The notes: generated from the sequence alone by a model not told the origin. 32,447 bases of DNA from WHSM01 sp036375165 (GCA_036375165.1 DASUSI010000105.1:1-32447); one strand, 5' to 3'; shown: positions 7,725-15,173, counted from the first letter of the stretch. Program-made: numbers and translations.

Positions 7725-10700
7725 TCAGTTACCCCCGGGGCGTGCAGCCGAACCGCCACGGCCTTCTGTGCCGCGACGGGGATAGCGGAGTGGAGACGTC
7801 GGTAGCCCGGCGCTGGTGCCCGGTGATCTCGACGCGGGCGGCCCCGAGACCGGCGGCCCCGAGACCGGCGGCCCCGAGACCGGCGGCCCCGAGACCGGCG
7901 GTGCTGAGACCGGCGGCCCGGATACCGGCGGTGCGGAGACCGGCGGAGCCGAAACCGGAGGTGCGGAGACCTGGACGGTGCCGCCAGCCTGGCTCCCGCC
8001 CGGTGTGGTGTCCAGGTAGTCGAGCAGCCCCGGCACGTACGAGATGTCGACCCGCATCCGCTGCACCCGGCCGTCCACGTCCCGCATCACGAACTCCCGG
8101 TACGGCAGCCGCTCCTGCGACGACGGATCCACGGCGGACAGGGAGGCCAGGGTCTGCTCGTATCCCACGTCCCGGGGTACCCGCAGCATCCGCAGCGCTT
8201 CCGCGGCGATCTCGGGATCCTCCGCGATCCGGCCCACGAAGACGGTCGACACCAGGTTCTGGACGTCCAGGCCGAGGATGTCGCGCGGGTTCTGGGAGGC
8301 GACCAGGGCGGCCAGGTTCCACTTCCGGGAGTCGCGGGCGAGCCGTACCAGGAAGGACCGGCCGGAGCGCCAACCTTCCATGAAGTGCGCCTCGTCCAGA
8401 CCGACCAGCTTCCGGCGGCGCATCTGGTCGGCCACCAGACCCGCGCCGCCGTAGCTCCGGCGTACCGCCAGGCGGTGCGCGGTGTGCAGCATCGGCAGCG
8501 CGAGCTGCTCCTCGGCGGACCAGTACTCCCGCTCGATCTTCAGGTCCGGCAGCCGCAACCCGGACATGGTGATCACGGTGAGTACGGTGTCATCCGCGAG
8601 TGAACCCTCCGGGGGTCGCCCGAAGAACAGCAGTGCCAACGGCATCTCGGCGGTGTCCAGCAGCAGGTTGCCCAGTTCCCGGCCGTCGTCCTCCAGGTCC
8701 TGAAGCACCCGTACCACGTCGTCCAGGGTGGACGTCTCCTCGGCCGGCACCTGGCGCACCGCATGGCGCAGCAGGGTCGCTGTGGATGCCTCCCGGGCGA
8801 CCTGTGGGGGTACCAGCATCGAGGCGATGTCCTGCACCAGCATCCGGCGTTCGGCGCGGGCGTTGGAGAGCGCGATCTCGAATTCCCGGTCACCGACCGG
8901 CCCGGGTTCGTAGTGTTCCCGCAGCGGGGTCGGGATCAACGCGTACGGGGCGAGCGTGCCGTGCTCGGACCCGGTGAGGTTGACCACCCGCGAGTACGGC
9001 CGCAGCTCCGGCATCTGGCACAGCCGTGCCAGTGGTCCGGAGGGGTCCAGCAGCGTGACCTGGACCCCGCGCCGGGCGTTGAGGTAGCCCAGCGCACCCA
9101 TCAGCGTGGACTTCCCGCCGCCGGGTTCGGCGACGAACACCGCGAGCCCGGAGCGTTCCCGTACCTCGGTGGGGAAGTGCAGGTCCAGGAACACCGGCCG
9201 GCGGCAGGTGCCGGCGGTACGTCCGATCAGGTCGCCCCGCCGGTCCCCGACCGTGGACGCGGCCTGCGGCAGCGCGGCGGCGAACAGCCGTACCGGCATC
9301 CGGCGGACATACCCGGTGTTGGCGATCGGCTCGCCCGGGATGAACTCGCGGGCCAGCCAGTCCTGGTTCTTCGGGTGCTGGAGCGCGACCCGCATGTCGC
9401 GGGAGTACGTCTTGATCACTCGGCGGGCACGCTCCAGGCACTCTTCACGGGTGCGGCCACCGACCGCGATCCGGTGCCAGCCGTGCACCCGGGAGGCGTC
9501 CAGCGGGAGTCCGGTGGTCATCTCGTCGCCCACCACCAGGGCACGTCGCGCGAGCCGTTCCAGTTCCGGGGGTGCGTCCATGCCGTGGTCGGCGTAGTCC
9601 ACCTGCTGGGAACGGATCATCCGCAGCCGGTGTTCCAGGTTGCGGAACGCGTCCCCGGGCCCCAGCACGTCGACCCGACTGGACAGTTCCATGGCCCAGG
9701 GCAGCCGCTCGTGGAAGTGCAGCCAGGGCTCGTGTCGTTCCGGGATGTCGAGTGGTTCCATCCGGCCCACGGTGAGCACGGCGACGTGGCGTTCCTCGCC
9801 GGTCAGCCGGTTCACCAGCTTGACGGTGGAACCGTACGGTGCCCGGTAGCGCTCGATCTGCTCGGTGAGGGCGAGCAGGTCGCCGCGCTCCCAGTAGCCG
9901 TCGCTCACCGGGGAGAGTTGGCTCGGTGGTGCCATGCACAGTGCCACGCTCCGGTACAGCAGCCACTCCAGCTCGTGGGAGGTGACCCGCCGGCCGCGCA
10001 TCCCGAACGCGCCGAGCACCTCGTCGAACTGCTCGACCAGTCGCCGGGTGCGCTGGCGTTCTTTGTCCGTGGTGCCCTTGCCGCGCCACCGGTTCAGCTT
10101 CTCCGCCCACACGTCGCCGAATCCCCGGCGGGTGAACGTGATCCCCAGGTACGTCTGCCCTTCGGAGGAGTTCGTCGACAGCAGGTGCCGCTGGGCGGCC
10201 ACCAGGTGGTCGGCCCAGGTCGCCGCGCCGGGTACCGGGGGCAGCGGGTACGCGGTGTTCGAGGCCACCGTGCGGGCCCACTCGTCGGCGGGGAACGGTC
10301 TGGTGGTCCGCCGCAGGTGCAGTCGCATCCCGGCCAGGCCGGCGTACTGCTCGGCGATCGCGATGATCAGGTTTTCCCGCTCCTTGTCGGGGCGGAACGC
10401 CCAGCGCATTTCCGGCAGCCAGTACCAGGCGGTGACGGTGCTGGGGGTGAAGGTGAGGTGTCCGGCGATCTCGGTGATCGCGAGTTCCTGCCTGGCTTCG
10501 CGGTCCTTGTGCCGCGGCGGCTCCGGACGTCGGTAGCCGCCCCGCCTGGCCGGTGGGTCGGCGGGGGGCCGGCGCCGGGCCGGTGGCCGGGGACGGGCGG
10601 GTGCCGGCTGGCTCGGCGGTTTCGGGAGAGTTGGTTGCCGCCCGGCGGTACGGGGCGGGGCGGGTGGTTGCGGCGGCGGTATCGCCCGGCGGCGCGGCGG

Positions 10701-11108
10701 TGGCCGCATGCCCTCCGGTTCCGCCGGCCGGGCCCGTGATGGCGTCTGGCCACGCGACGGTGGTGTCTGGGCTGTCGGTGGTGGGACGTACCGGGGCTGG
10801 GGGTTCTGGCCGGTACGGCGTCGCGGTGGACTGGGAGCGGTGCTGTAGACCCCGTTGGACGGTGGCGGCGGGGTGGTGCTGGGAGAACCGGATGTGCTGG
10901 GCGGTGTGGCGCCAGGTCCCCGAAATACGACGAGCGGTGCGGGTCCCGACGCGGCGCCGGTGTCGGGCCCGCCCGGACTGTCTGCCGGCGACTCCCGCCC
11001 TTCCTGCGGTGCTCGCTCGGCTGACCGCTCTGGGGACCGGCTGTCCGACCGGTCGTCCCCTGAGGACGGTCGGTGGGACTGTGAAGCGCCGACAGACCGG
11101 TTGTTCAC
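7725..11108 (-). CDS. virB4: VirB4-like conjugation/secretion ATPase with Pro-rich ends
   Basis: A 1127-aa ATPase of the VirB4/TraC (HerA-FtsK superfamily) type that powers type IV secretion from the cytoplasmic face. Walker A is AEPGGGKST with Lys666; Walker B is LVGLDEAHF with Asp905-Glu906, followed by the sensor-like VASQNPRDILG. Residues about 215-600 match the VirB4 N-terminal region (for example the long stretch around RSQQVDYADHGMDAPPE). VirB4 proteins are usually about 800 aa; the excess is a disordered Pro/Arg-rich N-terminus of about 210 residues and a C-terminal tail with nine pentapeptide repeats. The GTG start overlaps the upstream VirB3-like stop by 4 bp. It is the only ATPase in the locus: no VirB11 or VirD4/FtsK coupling protein is present nearby. 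An open frame on the other strand at 8763-10739 is a GC-bias shadow. Confidence 0.9.
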   Translation of the reverse strand: MNNRSVGASQSHRPSSGDDRSDSRSPERSAERAPQEGRESPADSPGGPDTGAASGPAPLVVFRGPGATPPSTSGSPSTTPPPPSNGVYSTAPSPPRRRTGQNPQPRYVPPPTAQTPPSRGQTPSRARPAEPEGMRPPPRRRAIPPPQPPAPPRTAGRQPTLPKPPSQPAPARPRPPARRRPPADPPARRGGYRRPEPPRHKDREARQELAITEIAGHLTFTPSTVTAWYWLPEMRWAFRPDKERENLIIAIAEQYAGLAGMRLHLRRTTRPFPADEWARTVASNTAYPLPPVPGAATWADHLVAAQRHLLSTNSSEGQTYLGITFTRRGFGDVWAEKLNRWRGKGTTDKERQRTRRLVEQFDEVLGAFGMRGRRVTSHELEWLLYRSVALCMAPPSQLSPVSDGYWERGDLLALTEQIERYRAPYGSTVKLVNRLTGEERHVAVLTVGRMEPLDIPERHEPWLHFHERLPWAMELSSRVDVLGPGDAFRNLEHRLRMIRSQQVDYADHGMDAPPELERLARRALVVGDEMTTGLPLDASRVHGWHRIAVGGRTREECLERARRVIKTYSRDMRVALQHPKNQDWLAREFIPGEPIANTGYVRRMPVRLFAAALPQAASTVGDRRGDLIGRTAGTCRRPVFLDLHFPTEVRERSGLAVFVAEPGGGKSTLMGALGYLNARRGVQVTLLDPSGPLARLCQMPELRPYSRVVNLTGSEHGTLAPYALIPTPLREHYEPGPVGDREFEIALSNARAERRMLVQDIASMLVPPQVAREASTATLLRHAVRQVPAEETSTLDDVVRVLQDLEDDGRELGNLLLDTAEMPLALLFFGRPPEGSLADDTVLTVITMSGLRLPDLKIEREYWSAEEQLALPMLHTAHRLAVRRSYGGAGLVADQMRRRKLVGLDEAHFMEGWRSGRSFLVRLARDSRKWNLAALVASQNPRDILGLDVQNLVSTVFVGRIAEDPEIAAEALRMLRVPRDVGYEQTLASLSAVDPSSQERLPYREFVMRDVDGRVQRMRVDISYVPGLLDYLDTTPGGSQAGGTVQVSAPPVSAPPVSAPPVSGPPVSAPPVSGPPVSGPPVSGPPVSGPPASRSPGTSAGLPTSPLRYPRRGTEGRGGSAARPGGN
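7839..7973 (-). repeat. Tandem 15-bp repeats encoding P-V-S-[AG]-P
   Basis: Nine units spaced exactly 15 bp apart, with the core CCGGTCTC (minus strand; plus-strand GAGACCGG at 7846, 7861, 7876, 7891, 7906, 7921, 7936, 7951 and 7966; the sixth, eighth and ninth have one mismatch). They encode about residues 1046-1091 of the VirB4-like protein as repeats of V-S-A/G-P-P. The near-identity of the DNA at the downstream end suggests recent copy-number change. Confidence 0.9.
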
Positions 11109-11467
11109 AGCAGCTCCTCACGGATGCGCACCTTCGATGCCACCAGGCTCGGCTCGCGCTGTTCCACGAGAGGTTCCCGAGTCCGGCGCCAGTCGGTGAG
11201 TGCTGTCCTGATTACTTTACGTGCAGGACGATCCGGGTCAACATGCCGAAACACGAAAGATGTGGTAACCATCGCGAGCGCGATCTCCCAGGCTGGGAAC
11301 AGGTCCACTTCGAACGTGATCAGGTAGCGGATGAACATGAACGTCGGGACCAGCGCCGCGAACAGTCCGTACTGGGCGTACGGCAGGTGGAACGGGAGCG
11401 TGTAGCCGGGTGGGCCGAGGTAGAGCAGGCGTGCCCGATAGATGTCGTCGTCGGTGCGTAGTCGCAT
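11105..11467 (-). CDS. VirB3/TcpE/PrgI-like small membrane protein
   Basis: A 120-aa protein with two close predicted TM helices (about 32-51 and 58-73) and a basic cytoplasmic C-terminus of about 45 residues (HVDPDRPARKVIRTALTDWRRTREP). Its size, topology and place directly before the VirB4-like gene (4-bp GTGA overlap) match VirB3, TcpE and PrgI proteins, which pair with VirB4 at the membrane. No motif separates these families here. The ATG at 11467 has GGGGGCGG upstream; the gene lies 17 bp after the pilin-like gene. Confidence 0.75.
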   Translation of the reverse strand: MRLRTDDDIYRARLLYLGPPGYTLPFHLPYAQYGLFAALVPTFMFIRYLITFEVDLFPAWEIALAMVTTSFVFRHVDPDRPARKVIRTALTDWRRTREPLVEQREPSLVASKVRIREELL

Positions 11468-11484
11468 CGCCGCCCCCGTGACGC

Positions 11485-11808
11485 CTACGTGAAGAACAGG
11501 TCGACGAGGTAACCACCCAGGAAGATCAATGCCAGGGCGCCGCCGATGAACGCCAGGCCCACGATCGCGATCGCGGAACTGGTGACCACTTTGGAGACCT
11601 CACCCTTGCCGGCGCGGCCGATGAAGACCAGGCCGAGTACCGCGAGGAAGATCGGGGCGATCCTGCTCAGCAGGAACTTCACCACGCCCTCGGTGTTGAT
11701 TCCGGTCGGCTGTTTCGGCCTGTGGTTGGAGGCCAGGACGTCCGGCACCGAGTTCGTCGCGTCGCCCACCAGCGTGACGATGCTGTGCAGTAACTCCGTA
11801 ATGATCAT
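11485..11808 (-). CDS. Pilin-like (VirB2-type) small membrane protein
   Basis: A 107-aa protein with an amphipathic start (MIITELLHSIVTLVGDAT), a short polar linker (NHRPKQPTGINTEG) and two hydrophobic segments (about 49-64 and 76-103) separated by the basic loop GRAGKGEVSK. This is the topology of VirB2/TrbC pilins and of small TcpD-like proteins; no cleaved leader is evident. The frame stays open far upstream, but ATG 11808 is preferred because GGGAGG lies about 6 nt before it and hydrophobic, protein-like sequence begins there. It is the first large gene of the T4SS-like operon. Confidence 0.7.
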   Translation of the reverse strand: MIITELLHSIVTLVGDATNSVPDVLASNHRPKQPTGINTEGVVKFLLSRIAPIFLAVLGLVFIGRAGKGEVSKVVTSSAIAIVGLAFIGGALALIFLGGYLVDLFFT

Positions 11809-11939
11809 CTCCGGCCTCCCCGGACGTGCGTGGCGATGCCCTGACCGGCCGGGACCGTCGCTGTGTCGCGCCGTGGGAACCCTGTTGGGGGACCCGGCGG
11901 CGCTCCGTACGACCGACGGTGCCGGTGTGAGTGGCTCAT
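11805..11939 (-). CDS. Possible 44-aa small ORF ahead of the pilin-like gene
   Basis: A short frame starting MSHSHRHRRS and ending THVRGGRR, rich in His, Arg, Pro and Gly. Its stop overlaps the ATG of the pilin-like gene by 4 bp (ATGA), the same coupling used throughout this operon, and it lies in the leader downstream of the inferred promoter. Against it: no clear ribosome site, no recognisable family, and about a quarter of its codons end in A or T, more than in neighbouring genes. It may be a leader peptide or chance. Confidence 0.25.
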   Translation of the reverse strand: MSHSHRHRRSYGAPPGPPTGFPRRDTATVPAGQGIATHVRGGRR

Positions 11940-11996
11940 TGGTCTGTTGGCTTTCGGTGCAGCTTTCCGAAATGAACTGACTGGTACCGCCCGGTA

Positions 11997-12070
11997 GTGG
12001 ACTGTCTCGATTGTGGCCGAGAGCGTTCCTGACTGTACATTGCACGTAACTATGAGACAAGACAGTCCAC
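11997..12070. promoter_or_regulatory. 11-bp inverted repeat in divergent control region
   Basis: GTGGACTGTCT (11997-12007) and AGACAGTCCAC (12060-12070) are perfect inverted copies 52 bp apart. The half-site GACTGT recurs at 12031-12036. The right arm abuts the inferred minus-strand -35, so a bound protein or DNA loop could block transcription of the secretion operon (inference). Confidence 0.6.
12032..12060 (-). promoter_or_regulatory. Candidate promoter of the T4SS-like operon
   Basis: On the minus strand TTGTCT (12060-12055), a 17-bp spacer and TACAGT (12037-12032) make a plausible housekeeping promoter; transcription would start near 12025, leaving a leader of about 215 nt before ATG 11808. 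The palindromic TGTACA means that a plus-strand -10 (TACATT, 12036-12041) shares the same bases, so divergent transcription from one site is possible. Confidence 0.45.
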
Positions 12071-12072
12071 AC

Positions 12073-12086
12073 TGTTGCATGCAACA
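12073..12086. promoter_or_regulatory. 14-bp perfect palindrome, operator-like
   Basis: TGTTGCATGCAACA is a perfect palindrome just upstream of the minus-strand -35. A degenerate copy (ATTGCACGTAAC) lies at 12039-12050. Such a site fits a dimeric DNA-binding protein; the ribbon-helix-helix protein encoded 0.8 kb away is a candidate. Confidence 0.55.
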
Positions 12087-12183
12087 ATGATCCAGCTTTC
12101 GCTGACTGGCTGCGCTCACCACCTCGCTCCGACCTGACCCCACTGTCGCATCTCGATCGACCGTTGCACGAGGAGACCCCGGA

Positions 12184-12849
12184 ATGGTGCCCACCGCGAT
12201 CATCAGTTCGGGGCTGATGGCGGTTGGAGTGGCTGTCGCGATGCTGGGCGCGTACCAACTCGGCCTGGCGCGCGCCGCCCGCAAGTGGGACTCCGCGGAC
12301 CGCTCACCCCGGATCGGGCGCGGTATGGCCACCGTCGGCGTGCTGCTGGGGTTGCTCCTGCTCGCTGTCGGTGCGGCGACACTCACCACACTGGTCGAGC
12401 TGCCTGACGCGACACCCGCCGCCCGGACCGGTCTGGGAATCGCGGCCGGCGTCCTGACGTTCGCGCTCGGCATGTACGGGACCGCGAGAATGGCCGACCG
12501 GGTGGAGCTCAACACCCTGATCCGTACGCCGTCCCGGTTCCGCCGGTTGCCCCCCGCCGGCTCGGCCCCCGCCGCCGCTGAGGCCGCCAGCCCCGAACCG
12601 CGGTCCGACCCGGTGGTGCCGCCCACCGCCCGGCCGGGCTGGGTGTACCGCGACGCGGGCGGCACCTGGTATCTCGTGGTCTCGGCCGGTGCCGGTTACC
12701 GACTGGTGTCGCTGCCGGATTTCAGGCTCGTCCCGATCGGCATGGTGAGAGAGCCGGTCACCACCGCGGGAAGCGTCGAACTCGCGGTCTGGCCGCTGTC
12801 CGAAGCTCCGGGGGTACGCGAAGGCGAAGCGCACCAGGCCGCCACGTGA
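12184..12849 (+). CDS. Membrane protein of unknown function, three TM helices
   Basis: A 221-aa protein with predicted TM helices at about 4-26, 47-68 and 82-100, an Ala/Pro-rich linker (about 118-150) and a soluble C-terminal domain beginning PGWVYRDAGGTWYLVV and rich in short strands (YRLVSLPDFRLVPIG). No known family was recognised. GAGGAG lies 8 nt before the ATG. It is transcribed away from the T4SS-like operon from the shared control region and is followed after 30 bp by the ribbon-helix-helix gene, so the two are probably cotranscribed and may belong to the same accessory locus. Confidence 0.75.
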   Translation: MVPTAIISSGLMAVGVAVAMLGAYQLGLARAARKWDSADRSPRIGRGMATVGVLLGLLLLAVGAATLTTLVELPDATPAARTGLGIAAGVLTFALGMYGTARMADRVELNTLIRTPSRFRRLPPAGSAPAAAEAASPEPRSDPVVPPTARPGWVYRDAGGTWYLVVSAGAGYRLVSLPDFRLVPIGMVREPVTTAGSVELAVWPLSEAPGVREGEAHQAAT

Positions 12850-12879
12850 CAAGGCTGGCAGAGAACCGGAGGTACGGGT

Positions 12880-13320
12880 ATGGCTGGGGCAACACCGCAG
12901 GGGGACGCGTCCGGGGCTGATCCGATCGCCTCCGCGGACTCGCCCGGCACCGGGGACGGTGCCGGGCCGGGATCCGGACCGGACGCCGACGGCGGTGCCG
13001 GAATGTCCCCGCCGATGCTGGCTGGCGAGGGCATCGACCCGGGGGAACGTACCCCCCGGTCGTTCCACCTGTCCCGGAGCCTGCTGGAGCGGGCCCGCGC
13101 GGCGGCGTACTGGGTCGCCAAGCTGCCAGGGCAGGCCGAACCGACGAACGTGAGTGAGCTGGTCGAACGGGCGTTGCGATCCGAAGTGGAACGGCTGGAA
13201 CGGCTGTACAACGACGGTACGCCGTTCCCGGCGGTGCTGGGCCGGATGCGTACCGGGCCGGGTGCCTCGGGAGTGGAACGGATCCGGCGTGCCCAGCGGG
13301 CCCGCCGACGGCCCTCCTGA
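12880..13320 (+). CDS. Ribbon-helix-helix DNA-binding protein, plasmid ParB-like
   Basis: A 146-aa protein with a disordered acidic/Gly-rich N-terminus (1-55) and a ribbon-helix-helix region at about 60-108: strand RSFHLSR, helix SLLERARAAAYWVAKL, then helix NVSELVERALRSEVERLERLYNDG with TPFPAV after it. From memory this second half resembles centromere-binding ParB-type proteins of actinobacterial plasmids, which lack the classical HTH ParB domain; I could not check this. No ParA is next to it, so an autonomous regulator role is as likely as partition. GGAGG lies 7 nt before the ATG. Its place between the secretion control region and folP suggests that it came with the secretion locus. Confidence 0.7.
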   Translation: MAGATPQGDASGADPIASADSPGTGDGAGPGSGPDADGGAGMSPPMLAGEGIDPGERTPRSFHLSRSLLERARAAAYWVAKLPGQAEPTNVSELVERALRSEVERLERLYNDGTPFPAVLGRMRTGPGASGVERIRRAQRARRRPS

Positions 13321-13392
13321 CGGTTGTTCCCCGGGCTCGCCCGGCTCCCTGGGATATGCCCTGACCACGGCAGATGCCCGACGGTCGCGGAG

Positions 13393-13398
13393 TACGGT
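13393..13398 (+). promoter_or_regulatory. -10 element for leaderless folP
   Basis: TACGGT (TANNNT type) ends 7 nt before the GTG of folP, the spacing at which transcription would start on the start codon. No ribosome site precedes that GTG. A -35 is not obvious. Confidence 0.4.
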
Positions 13399-13405
13399 CT
13401 CGGGT

Positions 13406-14284
13406 GTGAGGGATCTGCCGAATCCGGACCGGCCGGTGGTGATCGGCGTGCTCAACGTGACGCCTGACTCGTTCAGCGACGGAGGACGGTACGCCGATCT
13501 GGACGCCGCGGTCGATCATGGGGTACGGATGCGTCACGACGGCGCGGACGTGATCGACGTGGGGGGCGAGTCCACCCGACCCGGCGCCGCTCGGGTGGCG
13601 CCCGCGGTCGAGCGGCAACGGGTGGTGCCCGTGATCGAGGCCCTGGCCGCGGCAGGTGTGCCGGTGAGCATCGACACCACCCGCGCGGAGGTCGCGGAGG
13701 CGGCGCTGGCGGCGGGCGCGCAGATCGTCAACGACGTCTCCGGTGGCCTCGCCGATCCCGCCATGGGGAAGGTCGCGGCGGTCGCCGGATGCCCGTACAT
13801 CCTGATGCACTGGCGTGGCCACTCCCGCCAGATGCAGCGGCTCGCCAGCTACCGGGACGTGGTCCGCGAGGTGCGTGAGGAACTGTCGTCCCGGGTGGAC
13901 AGCGCGGTGCGGGCCGGGGTCGCCTCCGACAAGCTCGTGATCGACCCGGGACTCGGATTCGCGAAGACGCCCGAGCACAACTGGCGGCTGTGCGCACACC
14001 TCGACGAACTGGTCGCGCTCGGCTACCCGGTTCTGGTCGGTACGAGTCGCAAGTCGTACCTGGGAAGCCTGCTGGCCGCCCCGGACGGAACCGCCCGGCC
14101 GGTCGGCGAGCGGGAGGCCGCGACCATCGCGACCACGGTGCTCGCGGTGGACGCCGGTGCCTGGGGGGTGCGGGTGCACGACGTACGCGGCAACCTTGAC
14201 GCCATCAAGGTCTGGCAGGCGACCCGGCAGGCCCGGGTAAGTGGCCGGCCGGGCAGCGGGTCGGGTCAGGACCCCGGGCGATGA
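13406..14284 (+). CDS. folP: Dihydropteroate synthase
   Basis: Condenses p-aminobenzoate with dihydropterin pyrophosphate to dihydropteroate in folate synthesis; target of sulfonamides. The 292-aa TIM-barrel protein shows all family signatures: NVTPDSF (17-23), GGESTRPG (53-60), the strand SIDTTRAEVA, IVNDVSGG, IDPGLGFAKT (179-188), GTSRKSY (212-218) and RVHDVRG (256-262). The GTG at 13406 is chosen because homology begins right after it and a TANNNT element sits 7 nt upstream; the open frame extends to 13154 inside the preceding gene but that part is not FolP-like. It overlaps folB by 4 bp. In M. tuberculosis folE precedes folP; here folE is absent from the window, displaced by the secretion locus. 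Confidence 0.97.
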   Translation: MRDLPNPDRPVVIGVLNVTPDSFSDGGRYADLDAAVDHGVRMRHDGADVIDVGGESTRPGAARVAPAVERQRVVPVIEALAAAGVPVSIDTTRAEVAEAALAAGAQIVNDVSGGLADPAMGKVAAVAGCPYILMHWRGHSRQMQRLASYRDVVREVREELSSRVDSAVRAGVASDKLVIDPGLGFAKTPEHNWRLCAHLDELVALGYPVLVGTSRKSYLGSLLAAPDGTARPVGEREAATIATTVLAVDAGAWGVRVHDVRGNLDAIKVWQATRQARVSGRPGSGSGQDPGR

Positions 14285-14643
14285 ACGACCGGATCCGGCT
14301 GACCGGGTTGCGGGCCCGGGGCCACCACGGAGTTTTCGATGTCGAGCGGAAGCTGGGCCAGGACTTCGTGGTCGACGTCACCCTGGAGTTCGACACCCGC
14401 CGGGCCGGACACACCGACGACCTCGCCGACACCGTCCACTACGGCGAACTCGCGGACCGGCTGGTGGCCGTGGTCACCGGCGAGCCGGTGAACCTCCTGG
14501 AGACCCTCGCCGCCCGGCTGGCCGCGGTGTGCCTGTCCTACCCGGTACGCGCCGCCGAGGTCACGGTCCACAAGCCGCAGGCCCCGATCGGGCACGAGTT
14601 CACCGACGTGGCTGTCACGATCCGTCGTGAGGCGGCCCGGTGA
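14281..14643 (+). CDS. folB: Dihydroneopterin aldolase
   Basis: Cleaves 7,8-dihydroneopterin to 6-hydroxymethyl-7,8-dihydropterin and glycolaldehyde, the step before FolK. The 120-aa protein has the family's usual length and residues: Glu22 (HHGVFDVER), Tyr54, Glu74 (NLLETLAARL) and Lys98 (TVHKPQAPI), which match the substrate-binding and catalytic set known for the S. aureus enzyme. The ATG lies within the folP stop (ATGA) and its stop within the folK start (GTGA), so the three are translated as a coupled set in pathway order. Confidence 0.96.
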   Translation: MNDRIRLTGLRARGHHGVFDVERKLGQDFVVDVTLEFDTRRAGHTDDLADTVHYGELADRLVAVVTGEPVNLLETLAARLAAVCLSYPVRAAEVTVHKPQAPIGHEFTDVAVTIRREAAR

Positions 14644-15173
14644 CGGTCGTGGTGTGCTCGCTGGGTGCCAACCTCGGTGACCGGCTGGCCCGGTTGCGGG
14701 ACGCGGTCGACGGACTGCGGGCGCACCGGGTGTCCGGAGTGTACGAGACGCCGCCCTGGGGGGACCTCGACCAGCCGCGGTACCTGAACGCGGTCGCGGT
14801 CGGCCACCACCCGTCGCGCACTCCGCGTGACTGGCTGGCGCTGGCCCAGTCCATCGAGACGAGGGCCGGCCGGATCCGGGACCCCGCCCGCCGGTACGGC
14901 CCGCGACCGCTGGACATCGACCTGATCGCGATGTGGACGGAGTCCGGGGACCCGGTCCTCTCGGACGACCCGGAGTTGACGCTGCCACACCCGCTGGCCT
15001 GGCGGAGGGCCTTCGTCCTCGTACCCTGGCTCGAGTTGGACCCCGACGCGATCCTGCCGGGTCACGGCCGGGTCGCCGACCTGGTGGCCGGGCCCGAGGT
15101 CAACGCGGACACGCCAGGGGTGCACCGCCGTTGTGACCTGGTGCTGCGACCCGTGGCAGACTGCACGCGATGA
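14640..15173 (+). CDS. folK: 6-hydroxymethyl-7,8-dihydropterin pyrophosphokinase
   Basis: Transfers pyrophosphate from ATP to hydroxymethyldihydropterin, making the substrate of FolP. The 177-aa protein carries SLGANLGDR (7-15), YETPPWG (35-41) and the hallmark RYGPRPLDIDL (85-95) with the two metal-binding Asp residues. The C-terminus (HRRCDLVLRPVADCTR) is slightly longer than in compact homologues. It starts with GTG overlapping the folB stop by 4 bp. Confidence 0.96.
   Translation: MTVVVCSLGANLGDRLARLRDAVDGLRAHRVSGVYETPPWGDLDQPRYLNAVAVGHHPSRTPRDWLALAQSIETRAGRIRDPARRYGPRPLDIDLIAMWTESGDPVLSDDPELTLPHPLAWRRAFVLVPWLELDPDAILPGHGRVADLVAGPEVNADTPGVHRRCDLVLRPVADCTR

Larger units (their letters stand above)
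11809..12183. other. 375-bp divergent control region
   Basis: No established gene lies here. The part nearest the minus-strand operon (11809-11939) may carry the small 44-aa frame. The central part (about 11990-12090) is visibly richer in A and T than its surroundings and holds the inverted repeat, palindrome and overlapping promoter-like elements listed separately. The last 30 bp contain the ribosome site GAGGAG (12170-12175) of the plus-strand gene. Confidence 0.8.

Noticed and set aside
7839..7973. CRISPR-like regular repeat
   Set aside because: Units are contiguous 15-mers in frame with a protein, without unique spacers or cas genes.
8763..10739. 658-codon open frame on the plus strand
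   Set aside because: It is antisense to the VirB4-like gene, which has full Walker motifs; its translation is low-complexity and has no family features. High-GC coding DNA leaves such frames open.
1..13320. Complete integrative conjugative element
   Set aside because: No integrase, relaxase, coupling protein, tRNA target or direct-repeat ends are visible, so element boundaries cannot be supported.
13154..13405. Longer FolP N-terminus
   Set aside because: It overlaps the ribbon-helix-helix gene in another frame and has no FolP character.
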